A stretch of DNA of 61,076 bases. Origin: CAZSWR01 sp964610885. Its GTDB lineage: Bacteria; Bacteroidota; Ignavibacteria; Kapaibacteriales; UBA2268. Position 1 is the first letter of the stretch, and each line of letters begins with the position of its first letter. Location of the stretch: positions 1-61,076 of the forward strand of contig CAZSWR010000007.1 of the NCBI GenBank assembly GCA_964610885.1. Direction: 5' to 3'. Under the pieces are notes generated by a model. It did not search any database, was not told the origin of the DNA, and was given only the letters and a program-made list of their open reading frames with translations. The position numbers and the translations under genes were made by a program. This document shows positions 28,026 to 35,047 of this stretch, piece after piece.

Positions 28026-28175
28026 AGATGTGCCACACTTCGGAAGTGTGGCACATCTATGTATCGACGAATACGGTAAGTCATTGAAATGTCGGCAAAT
28101 CCCCCAACCCTGCCTTTGTCAAATGGGGCCTTAGAAATGTTTGTGCTATTACATTGATAATTTGGGAGATATGCC
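28026..28175 (+). repeat. Modular repeat B, copy 3, with a different hairpin
   Basis: The conserved block (28077-28173: CGGCAAATCCCCCAACCCTG, ACATTGATAATTTGGGAGAT) is the same as in copies 1 and 2, but the hairpin in front is unrelated: a 15-base-pair perfect stem with a CGG loop at 28026-28058 (AGATGTGCCACACTT and its complement). So the hairpin slot is kept while its sequence is swapped. Confidence 0.65.
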
Positions 28176-28225
28176 ATGGATCGAATGGGCTATTCATCAG
28201 CCAGTTAGAATCAAATAATCATATA

Positions 28226-28300
28226 AAACATTCGCTACGCGAAACAATACCTAAAAAAACAACATTTGCTACAATACAACAACCGCTACGCGGTAAAATA
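28226..28300. repeat. Fragment of element G
   Basis: ACATTCGCTACGCGAAA and CTACAATACAACAACCGCTA followed by CGCGGTAAAA match the right half of element G at 27266-27340 and 31660-31730. The left half is absent. Confidence 0.6.
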
Positions 28301-28376
28301 GGTACTTAAACTCTGACACGCCCACAATAGTATTTGGAAGTTGTGACTACTTAAATCGAAATTGAGCAAATAAAAA

Positions 28377-28585
28377 GGTTCTATATCATTTTAGGTGGGT
28401 ATGATATTTAAATTTAAAAAGCCTCCCCTTTCATCCCCTGCTTACCAAGGAGGGGAAAGAAATCCTTTGCGTAGCAATGGGTTTCTGGGGTGGTTAAAAG
28501 TATCTCGCGAGATGAAAATTTCAAGATTCAACTGAGGCTCTTTTTAGGCGAATTGGAATCTACCCACTAAAAACCTTATTGATCC
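28377..28585. repeat. Noncoding element C, copy 2 (about 209 bases)
   Basis: GGTTCTATATCATTTTAGGT at the left and its inverted relative at the right bound the same interior as the 7481-7688 copy, including CCAAGGAGGGG, GGGTTTCTGGGGTGGTTA and AGATTCAACTGA. It lies 86 bases from the 3' end of the large membrane protein gene at 28671. The short piece between holds a hairpin, CATCCGGC...GCCGGATG (28597-28631), that could terminate that gene. Confidence 0.75.
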
Positions 28586-28670
28586 ACAAAAAAACTCATC
28601 CGGCTGCTCGCTCCACGAGGAGGCCGGATGAGTTGTATATGTTATTGGGATTCTGACGAAGCTGAGAAAA

Positions 28671-30674
28671 CTATTGGACAAAGAATTTCATGTAGGCCAG
28701 CTCGCCATTTGCCGATTCGGCGACGAGGAAATACAGGCCCTTCTGGAGGCTGTTCACGTCGAGCGGGATTGATTGTTTGCCGGCGGAAAATGTTGCATTC
28801 GATACGAAATCTTTCACCAAATCGCCGGTGCTGCGGTACAGTGACAGCGTGATTGAGCGGTCTTCCTTCAGTTCGATGAAGCAATTCGTCGAGTTTTCGG
28901 CGGGCATCGGATATGCGTTCAGCGAAAGGATTGCGCCGGAATTGTTCCCGCAGACGCCGAGGAAGCGTTTCTCGTCGCTCAGCCGAGAGCAAGCCTCGCT
29001 TTGCGTAAGTTCGCCTTTGCTGATCTGGTCCATTGCGGCGATTTCGGCCAGCACGGAGGATTTGTAGCGGTCGGGCAGCTTGTCTATGAATTCGGGCGTG
29101 GCCTCGAACCAGAGAATGCTTTCGTTGTATCGGATGTCTGACGAATCCTTTACCACTTTATCGTTGCCCGAGAAGACGCGCACTCCCACCAGTCGGGAAG
29201 TGCAATCGTTGAACGAGCCGCCGGCGAGGATTTTATCTGTTGCGTCAGTGCCGTCGGAGCATTGGATTCCGCTCGTGATTGAAGTGAATGAGAATCTGTC
29301 TTGGTTGAACCCAACTCCGCTTTCGTCTGGCGTATAGGCAACGCTCGAGATTTCGACGGAAGCAGGCTCGGGGAAGGTCTTTGCGTTCATGCTCCAGTTG
29401 GTATATGGAAGGATTTGTGAAGTGTTAACTGTAAGATTACCGAACGAATCGCAATTGCCTTCGTTACCGATAACCATAACCGCTTTTACATTGCCTATCA
29501 TTGAACCTGGTGAATTGCTTAGCGTATCTATTCCATTGCTTGGTATTATCGAAGTTTTAATGCCATAACTTATCCCCATATCGGCAGAATCGATATTAAT
29601 ATCGGAGCTAATAATCGAATCGCAGTATTTGATATCCGAAGGATTGGCGTTAAAGATTGAAGTCATCTTAAGAAAACCGTGTTTCTTTAGAAGATTTGTA
29701 TCGATGTTACTGCAATCAGTTGGGATTCTCATAACCGATGTAGAGAAGCTGGTATCCGTGTGGCTAAGGCTTTTTAGCTCATCGCTAATAACTCTGCCCA
29801 TGATACGTTTTACATCCTCATTATTAGCAAAGTCGCCTTGGCTGGCGGCATTGTTTATCGCAATACTAAAGTCGCCCCAATTGATTCTACTTTTGCCGTT
29901 CTGATCAGGAAGCGTTTCAAGCCGTATTTCATTATTTACTTTATCGAAGCCGAGTCGAGATTTCTTTCTCATAATAAGCTTGTCAGAGTTTGTATTGTAG
30001 CCTTTTTCTTGGAGCTGCGCTAACAAATAGCCGTAATTATCTTTACCTTTTTCGATTTCGCCTTCGGCAGCGCGGTAATAGGCGCCATTATCCTCTTTGA
30101 AAACGCCGATTCTTTCCAATTCGGCATCGCTCAATTCGAGCAATCCGAGTTTGTTTGTTATAAGCGAGCTAAGCCGGCGGTGAGGCGTTGGTGTGGCGTC
30201 TGCAATGCCGGTTTGGATCATGTTTTGTATCTGCTCATCGGTAAGGTATGGCGTCTGATTGGTGTCGGTGGAGCTTTTTGTAATAATTTTAATTGAGTGA
30301 ATTTGCACTTGCGTGTTATCCGGTTGCGATAGCGTAGAGTTATTATCGGCCACGACGGCGGGTGCTGTGGCTGGAGCGGGTGCTGTGGCTGGCGCGGGCG
30401 CTGTGGCGGGCACTGTAACAGCGATTGTGGTATTCGATTGCGAGTTTGTGGCGTCCGGCGCGTTGAAGGCCAAGTATCCGGTGAGCATAAGAGCGGCAGC
30501 AGCGGCCGAGATTGATGCATTCATTGCTATTCTCCTCAGTTTCGGTTTGGGGTTAGATTGTGGGCACCGGTCTGCTGAATCAAAAATCGTTTCCAGCTCG
30601 GCTGATGAAAATGGAAAATCGTCCATTTCCTGCTCGCGTGCTTTGTCGATTAATCTGTCGAGTTTCGTTTTCAT
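28671..30674 (-). CDS. Membrane-anchored putative anti-sigma partner with T9SS-type C-terminal domain
   Basis: The 667-aa protein is not recognised as a whole. Residues 1-50 are charged and soluble, then residues 51-70 (SISAAAAALMLTGYLAF) form one membrane helix after an Arg-Arg pair, giving an N-in, C-out layout like anti-sigma factors. A proline/alanine linker with ATAPAP repeats (about 85-110) follows, then a large periplasmic region with several Cys. The last 80 residues (NAYPMPAENSTNCFIELKED... ITLSLYRSTGDLVKDF... LQKGLYFLVAESANGELAYMKFFV) are a good T9SS type A sorting-domain match, with M590 near its start. The start overlaps the sigma factor stop in an ATGA arrangement. The anti-sigma role rests on this coupling and topology; no known anti-sigma domain (RskA, zinc-finger, FecR) could be recognised. 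Confidence 0.75.
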   Translation of the reverse strand: MKTKLDRLIDKAREQEMDDFPFSSAELETIFDSADRCPQSNPKPKLRRIAMNASISAAAAALMLTGYLAFNAPDATNSQSNTTIAVTVPATAPAPATAPAPATAPAVVADNNSTLSQPDNTQVQIHSIKIITKSSTDTNQTPYLTDEQIQNMIQTGIADATPTPHRRLSSLITNKLGLLELSDAELERIGVFKEDNGAYYRAAEGEIEKGKDNYGYLLAQLQEKGYNTNSDKLIMRKKSRLGFDKVNNEIRLETLPDQNGKSRINWGDFSIAINNAASQGDFANNEDVKRIMGRVISDELKSLSHTDTSFSTSVMRIPTDCSNIDTNLLKKHGFLKMTSIFNANPSDIKYCDSIISSDINIDSADMGISYGIKTSIIPSNGIDTLSNSPGSMIGNVKAVMVIGNEGNCDSFGNLTVNTSQILPYTNWSMNAKTFPEPASVEISSVAYTPDESGVGFNQDRFSFTSITSGIQCSDGTDATDKILAGGSFNDCTSRLVGVRVFSGNDKVVKDSSDIRYNESILWFEATPEFIDKLPDRYKSSVLAEIAAMDQISKGELTQSEACSRLSDEKRFLGVCGNNSGAILSLNAYPMPAENSTNCFIELKEDRSITLSLYRSTGDLVKDFVSNATFSAGKQSIPLDVNSLQKGLYFLVAESANGELAYMKFFVQ

Positions 30675-31303
30675 TGCAAACCGTCCAATACATTAATACT
30701 GTTGTTTAATGGTTCTAACTTAAGCCGTCCTCGGGGCATAGCTGCATCGTCGCGAATCTTAGCTGCATCTGCGCGAGTCGTAGCCGGATCGCCGAGTGGC
30801 AAAGCTGCATCGTCGCGCAGCAATTCGTGAAGTTTCTTCCTCGCCCGCCAGATGCGTTTCTGCACTGTGTCTGCGTTCGACGCAAGCACTTCGGCAGCCT
30901 CTTCGCGGGAGAATCCCATTATTTCGCACAAGATGACGGCGTCCCTCTGCTCGTCGGGCAGCTGCGCCATGGCAGTATAAAGCTCTGCAACGTCCGACGA
31001 ATCGAAGGCGGAAGAATACGCCGGAAGCCGATCGAAATATTCCGGATCTATTTCGGCGCTTCTGCGTTTTTCTTTCCTCAGACGAGCATTCGTCCGGTGG
31101 GCGATCGTGAAGAGCCAACCGAGGAATGCAGCCTTGTTTTTCAGCTTGGCAAAATTGGAATATGCCTCGAAAACGGTTTGAGAAAGAACTTCTTTGGCAT
31201 CTTCGCGGTTGTAATTAATAGATAGGCAAAACCTCCACAACCTGTCTTTCGCAGGCTCGAACAGAGTCATAAATTCGTTTCGGTTGTTTGCGTTTTCTAT
31301 CAT
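30671..31303 (-). CDS. ECF RNA polymerase sigma factor
   Basis: This is an extracytoplasmic-function sigma-70 family protein that should direct RNA polymerase to a small regulon. Region 2 spans about residues 10-80 (FEPAKDRLWRFCLSINYNREDAKEVLSQTVFEAY, then GWLFTIAHRTNARLRKEKRR). Region 4 is about 105-160 (AMAQLPDEQRDAVILCEIMGFSREEAAEVL, then TVQKRIWRARKKLHELL). The last 45 residues are unusual: an imperfect repeat of RDDAALP/RADAAKI/RDDAAMP that looks like a recent tandem duplication. The stop overlaps the start of the membrane partner at 28671-30674, so the two are made in a fixed ratio, as is usual for sigma/anti-sigma pairs. Confidence 0.92.
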   Translation of the reverse strand: MIENANNRNEFMTLFEPAKDRLWRFCLSINYNREDAKEVLSQTVFEAYSNFAKLKNKAAFLGWLFTIAHRTNARLRKEKRRSAEIDPEYFDRLPAYSSAFDSSDVAELYTAMAQLPDEQRDAVILCEIMGFSREEAAEVLASNADTVQKRIWRARKKLHELLRDDAALPLGDPATTRADAAKIRDDAAMPRGRLKLEPLNNSINVLDGLQ

Positions 31304-31395
31304 TTCCGCTTCAATACCCTTTCCTGAAGAGTAAGTGCAATTAACGAAGAAATTCGGACAAAGAAAAATTTCTTTTTTTTGATTTTTTGGAAATA

Positions 31396-31802
31396 GGTTC
31401 CATTGCGAATTAGATGTGGTGTATCCCCAATACTATTTGCATTCATTAAGAAAAGTAATCGTTGGGGATGATACCGCGTGAGCGGTTGTTATATTGTAGT
31501 GAGTTGTTTTGCACTTGCATGTCATACCGCATAGCGGTTGTTATATAATTCTAATATAAGGAACAATGAATTCTTGTTCTTCTTTCCTTTCATCATTGCG
31601 CTGCCCTTGAAAAATAAAGTGGCAGTCGCCACCTACATGAATCAACTAAACTTACTTAACATTCGCTACGCGAAATCTTGTACAAAAAATAGAATAAATG
31701 CTACAATACAACAACCGCTCGCGCGGTAAAACACAATTTTGTATTAACAACTCCCTTAATAATGATGTTTGGTACTGTCCCCATACAAAGCGTTATAGAA
31801 CC
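31396..31802. repeat. Noncoding element G, copy 2 (about 407 bases)
   Basis: The left end starts GGTTCCATTGCGAATTAG and the right end, read inverted, starts GGTTCTATAACGCTTTGTATG. The interior repeats the parts of copy 1 (27077-27409), including TACCGCGTGAGCGGTTGTTA, TTCGCTACGCGAA and CTACAATACAACAACCGCTC, plus an extra 70-base stretch in the middle. It lies 93 bases upstream of the ECF sigma factor start, so it may separate or carry the promoter. Confidence 0.7.
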
Positions 31803-32509
31803 GCAAATACTCATTTTTTCTTCTTTTTTTTCAACTTTCAACTTGCCACTTTTTCCTAAACTATTCAGTCACTTACGCGGAAATGCCCTGCCAGTGTGGA
31901 TTTCTTTTATGAGAATTTTCAAATACAAAGTAAACTTGGCGCGATAAATGCCGATGACAATAGAATCGAAACGTTCTTTGCCTTCCGAATGCAATATTTT
32001 TATTATACTATGCCAAACCGATTGCGAAAAGCCCAAAAAATATTCCGCTGAAAAATGAATATTTTCTAAGATAATTCATATTTAGAAATGAATGCCGTTA
32101 AAAGATTAGCGGCCAGGGCTTTATTCGGCTTGGTTTACGTTAATATTTTAACGATAAAAAAATACTTTTAGGAATTTCTAAAAAATTAAAAAAAAAGACT
32201 TGCATTCACTTGCAAAAAGATTTATATTTGTTTCAGTTCTTTTACATGATTTTAATCCACGGTTTATTGTTTAGCACAGGCTAACAATTTCGTTAGTCAA
32301 ACAGCGTGCCAATATTAGGCGAGACGATAAACTAAATATGAAATTTATTTACTCTAAATATTAAAGTAAATATTCGCGGCAATGGGTGCCGATGTCTTGG
32401 CAGAGGCCAGATGAAAACTAATGAGGTGTGTGTGGTGTTTTTTTCCTCAGGTTTGTATCTGCCGGTTCGGGATTCGGCCAATAGCCCCCCACTAAGTCGC
32501 AGTATTTGA
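31803..32509 (+). other. Long leader region upstream of the second sigma factor
   Basis: About 700 bases without a credible gene. The distal 400 are AT-rich. The 130 bases nearest the sigma factor are more GC-rich and can fold: CCGGTTCGGGATTCGG forms a hairpin, and TGGCAGAGGCCA another. No riboswitch, tmRNA, RNase P or SRP RNA core could be recognised. It could be a structured 5' leader; this is only a possibility. Confidence 0.35.
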
Positions 32510-32515
32510 AAGGAG
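32510..32515 (+). promoter_or_regulatory. Strong Shine-Dalgarno AAGGAG for the sigma factor
   Basis: AAGGAG sits seven bases before ATG at 32523. Most genes here lack any such site, as is normal for Bacteroidota, so this one fixes the start. Confidence 0.7.
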
Positions 32516-32522
32516 ACGGGCC

Positions 32523-33077
32523 ATGGATTTAACAAACCAAATCGAGACCTTGTTCAAAACCGATAGGAAAAAATTCCTCGGTTTCATTCGCCAAAGAGTT
32601 CGCAGCCAAGAAGAGGCAGAGGACATTTTGCAGGACGTATTCACAAACGTGCTCGCAGCATCTGCGAACGTTCAGAAGCCCATTGAGAATATCGCCTCTT
32701 GGGTGTTCACAGCAGTCAGAAACAGAATTATTGATTCATACAGGAAAAAACGCGCCGAGAGCTTCTCTGACCTCCAATCGCCAAACAGTTCGGACGATTC
32801 CGATTCGTTCGAGAATTTCATAGGCGATAATTCGGCCGGCCCCGAGTCCGATCTCTTCCGCAAGACCATTTGGGATTCGGTCCAGAACGGACTGGAAGAA
32901 CTGCCGAAAGAGCAGCGCGACGTATTCGTCCGCAACGAATTCGAAGGCGTTTCGTTCAGGGAAATGTCTGAAGAGACCGGTATCAACATCAATACGCTTC
33001 TGGCCAGGAAACGCTACGCTGTGCTGCACCTGCGCAAAAAGCTCAAAGACCTGTATTCATCGGTCAGCGAAAACTAA
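32523..33077 (+). CDS. ECF RNA polymerase sigma factor (solitary)
   Basis: This 184-aa protein is a second ECF sigma factor. Region 2 covers about residues 5-75 (FLGFIRQRVRSQEEAEDILQDVFTNVL, then IASWVFTAVRNRIIDSYRKKR). A spacer rich in Ser and Asp follows (SPNSSDDSDSFENF). Region 4 is at about 122-178 (GLEELPKEQRDVFVRNEFEGVSFREMSEET, then INTLLARKRYAVLHLRKKL), with an intact helix-turn-helix. There is no anti-sigma gene beside it: a terminator follows at once and the long leader precedes it. Control is therefore likely at transcription or through its leader. The target regulon is unknown. Confidence 0.93.
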   Translation: MDLTNQIETLFKTDRKKFLGFIRQRVRSQEEAEDILQDVFTNVLAASANVQKPIENIASWVFTAVRNRIIDSYRKKRAESFSDLQSPNSSDDSDSFENFIGDNSAGPESDLFRKTIWDSVQNGLEELPKEQRDVFVRNEFEGVSFREMSEETGININTLLARKRYAVLHLRKKLKDLYSSVSEN

Positions 33078-33101
33078 GAATTTCGGCCAACCATGTTTTT
33101 C

Positions 33102-33138
33102 AAACCTCTGCTGCTACCTTTTGCAGCAGAGGTTTTTT
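33102..33138 (+). terminator. Intrinsic terminator of the sigma factor gene
   Basis: AAACCTCTGCTGC pairs with GCAGCAGAGGTTT around an eight-base loop, ending in six T residues, 24 bases after the stop codon. It is the clearest terminator of the window. Confidence 0.93.
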
Positions 33139-33170
33139 GGTTTTATACATTTACTTTCATACTTTCTAAA

Positions 33171-33246
33171 AATATCGCGTAGCGATTAAATTATGGTAGA
33201 ATTCAAAGCCATAGGCATTTTTGTTATCCCGTAGGGATTAAATTAT
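33171..33246. repeat. 76-base repeat J, copy 1
   Basis: AATATCGCGTAGCGATTAAA starts and GTTATCCCGTAGGGATTAAA nearly ends the unit; the two halves resemble each other. The unit is identical at 33861-33936 and about four-fifths identical at 39607-39682. Just after it, at 33250-33274, is the end motif GGTCCATAACGTTTTGTGTG. Confidence 0.85.
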
Positions 33247-33323
33247 TCTGGTCCATAACGTTTTGTGTGGGTATAGCCATTTGATATAAAGGTCTTGAGC
33301 CTTCCGAAGGTTAATGGCTCAGT

Positions 33324-33353
33324 TGCAGGGGTTCAAAATTTTGAACCCCTGCA
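33324..33353. repeat. Perfect 30-base palindrome, family F copy 2
   Basis: TGCAGGGGTTCAAAA and its exact reverse complement. Compared with copy 1 the outer arm has changed on both sides so that pairing is kept. Confidence 0.85.
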
Positions 33354-33522
33354 TTTATTGTTTTAGTTGCCCATAAATAATTATTATCAAATGCACATGG
33401 TTGGGCATAATAATTGATTTCGGTTGATGGAAAATAAACAGGGATATCCTCAATACATTTTTCAACAATTTTTCCAACGGCATCCAAATTCATTTGTTGC
33501 TGTAGGGGGTTCAATTTGTGTT

Positions 33523-33550
33523 GTAGGGGTTCAAAATTTTGAACCCCTAC
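33523..33550. repeat. Perfect 28-base palindrome, family F copy 3
   Basis: GTAGGGGTTCAAAA and its exact reverse complement. The following CATTTCTGGCCGCGCTCATC is the inverted flank of copy 1 at 18629. A half site TGTAGGGGGTTCAA precedes it at 33501. Confidence 0.85.
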
Positions 33551-33630
33551 TGCCATTTCTGGCCGCGCTCATCCTTTGGCCCTATTGTGCACCTGAATAT
33601 TTTTTATTGTACTATATGTATTATATCCTC

Positions 33631-33776
33631 GGGCGGGTTTGGAACCCGCCCCTACATCTGATAGAATGCAATTATCTCATCAGCTCATCAGCTCATCACT
33701 GTGCTGGTTTGGAACCCGCCCCTACATCCGATAGAATGCAATTATCTCATCAACTAATCATAAAACACAGTTCATT
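33631..33776. repeat. Palindrome I with a 70-base tandem duplication
   Basis: GGGCGGGTTTGGAACCCGCC (33631-33651) is followed by CCTACATCTGATAGAATGCA and ATTATCTCATCA. The same run begins again about 70 bases later at 33706 with the first arm of the palindrome damaged. It includes a short internal triplication of CAGCTCAT. Confidence 0.75.
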
Positions 33777-33860
33777 CAATTGGCGCATCAACCTTCCGAA
33801 GGTTTCAACACCAAAGATTTATACAAAAAGCACTGAGTAATTAATCTTCGGAAGGTTCTA

Positions 33861-33936
33861 AATATCGCGTAGCGATTAAATTATGGTAGAATTCAAAGCC
33901 ATAGGCATTTTTGTTATCCCGTAGGGATTAAATTAT
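33861..33936. repeat. 76-base repeat J, copy 2
   Basis: Identical to 33171-33246 over the full 76 bases and in the same direction. It is followed by CAACCTCTACGAGGTTG (33962-33978), a small palindrome, and by a degraded element end at about 34075-34100. From 33078 to 34160 there is no gene, only stacked repeats. Confidence 0.85.
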
Positions 33937-34102
33937 CTGATTCCATAAAAATCAGGAAATTCAACCTCTACGAGGTTGTACTTTCTAAAAAAACATACTT
34001 CTACCAAAATTAAGCCGCTACGCGGTATTATTAACTACCGACTTATTCTTGATGCTCATAATTGTATTTTGGACAGTACCCCCACAAATCTTTAACGAAC
34101 AC

Positions 34103-34138
34103 AAAAAAACCCTCTCAACTTCGGAAAGCTGGAGGGCT
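34103..34138 (-). terminator. Intrinsic terminator of the lpxC/fabZ-lpxA genes
   Basis: On the minus strand CCCTCCAGCTT pairs with AAGTTGAGAGGG around TCCG, followed by seven T residues, 23 bases after the lpxA stop. Confidence 0.85.
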
Positions 34139-34160
34139 TTGAATGACATTCAAAATGTTA

Positions 34161-34940
34161 TTACGAACGGTACACGCCGCGTTCGGATGCCTGGATGAAA
34201 TCAATGCAACGGCGCACTTCGGCGCATGGTTCGCCGCTCTCGAGCACTTTGGCGATTGCATCGGAATTGTTCAAACCGGAATGAATCAGCGTTTTATAGA
34301 AATCGTCTAATGCAAAAATCACTGAGTTGGCGAAACCGCGGCGTTTCAGCCCAACTTTGTTGATTCCCTCCACCTTGGCCGGTTCGCGCCCGACGAGAGT
34401 GAACGGCGGAATGTCCTTGACGGCCTTCACGTCTGCGCCCACCATACAATGCTCGCCCACGCGGCAAAACTGGTGCACCTTGGTGAAAGCACCGAGGATG
34501 GCCCAATCCTGAATGGAGACGTGGCCGGCCAGCTGCGAAGTGTTCGACATAATGATTTTATTGCCCACGCGGCAATCGTGCGCAATGTGGCAATAGGCCA
34601 TAATCAAGTTGTCCGAGCCGACGATGGTAACGTTCGTTGCTGTCGTGGCGCGGTTTATGGTAACAAATTCGCGAATAACGTTCCGGTCGCCGATCTGCAC
34701 GGTGGTCGGTTCGCCGGCGTATTTCAGGTCCTGCGGCTCTGTGCCGATTACTGTGCTGGCGCAGATCCTGTTGTCAGAGCCGATAACTGTCCCCTTGCCG
34801 ATAACCACGCTGGAGCGGATTTCAGTATTATCGCCGATTTGGACATCGTCTTCGATGATTGAATAAGCTCCGACGCGAACGTTTGCGCCTAACTGAGCTT
34901 TGTTAGAAATAATTGCAGTCGGGTGAATTAAAGCTTCCAT
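34161..34940 (-). CDS. lpxA: Acyl-ACP--UDP-N-acetylglucosamine O-acyltransferase
   Basis: This enzyme adds the first 3-hydroxyacyl chain to UDP-GlcNAc, the first step of lipid A synthesis. The 259 aa start with HPTAIISNKAQLGANVRVGAYS and continue as left-handed beta-helix hexapeptide repeats. The catalytic His lies in AHDCRVGNKIIMSNTSQLAGHV, and the acyl-binding block is GAFTKVHQFCRVGEHCMVGA. The C-terminal helical domain (GLKRRGFANSVIFALDDFYKTL) is typical. It follows the lpxC/fabZ fusion by 107 bases on the same strand, which is the usual order in Bacteroidota, and ends in a terminator. Confidence 0.96.
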   Translation of the reverse strand: MEALIHPTAIISNKAQLGANVRVGAYSIIEDDVQIGDNTEIRSSVVIGKGTVIGSDNRICASTVIGTEPQDLKYAGEPTTVQIGDRNVIREFVTINRATTATNVTIVGSDNLIMAYCHIAHDCRVGNKIIMSNTSQLAGHVSIQDWAILGAFTKVHQFCRVGEHCMVGADVKAVKDIPPFTLVGREPAKVEGINKVGLKRRGFANSVIFALDDFYKTLIHSGLNNSDAIAKVLESGEPCAEVRRCIDFIQASERGVYRS

Positions 34941-35047
34941 TTTATCCTTTAATTACTGTCGGCGAAATCTGCCCCACTGGCGGGGCAGTACCTGTTAACT
35001 TATTCAAAATCGAGAGTGCGCGCGAATTTGCGGCCCCTCCCCGCGAA

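Noticed and set aside
26707..28670. Possible CRISPR array in the repeat-rich gap
   Set aside because: The repeats differ in length and spacing, are not regularly interspersed with unique spacers, and no cas gene is near.
31869..32045. About 57 open codons on the minus strand upstream of the second sigma factor
   Set aside because: No start codon and no family; open stretches of this length are expected by chance in several frames.
32230..32520. Leader as a known structured RNA (riboswitch, RNase P, tmRNA, SRP)
   Set aside because: None of the conserved core sequences of these RNAs could be found by eye.
33250..34100. Whole repeat stack as one composite transposon
   Set aside because: End motifs are at both sides, but the right one is worn and there is no transposase or passenger gene, so a nest of separate repeats is equally likely.
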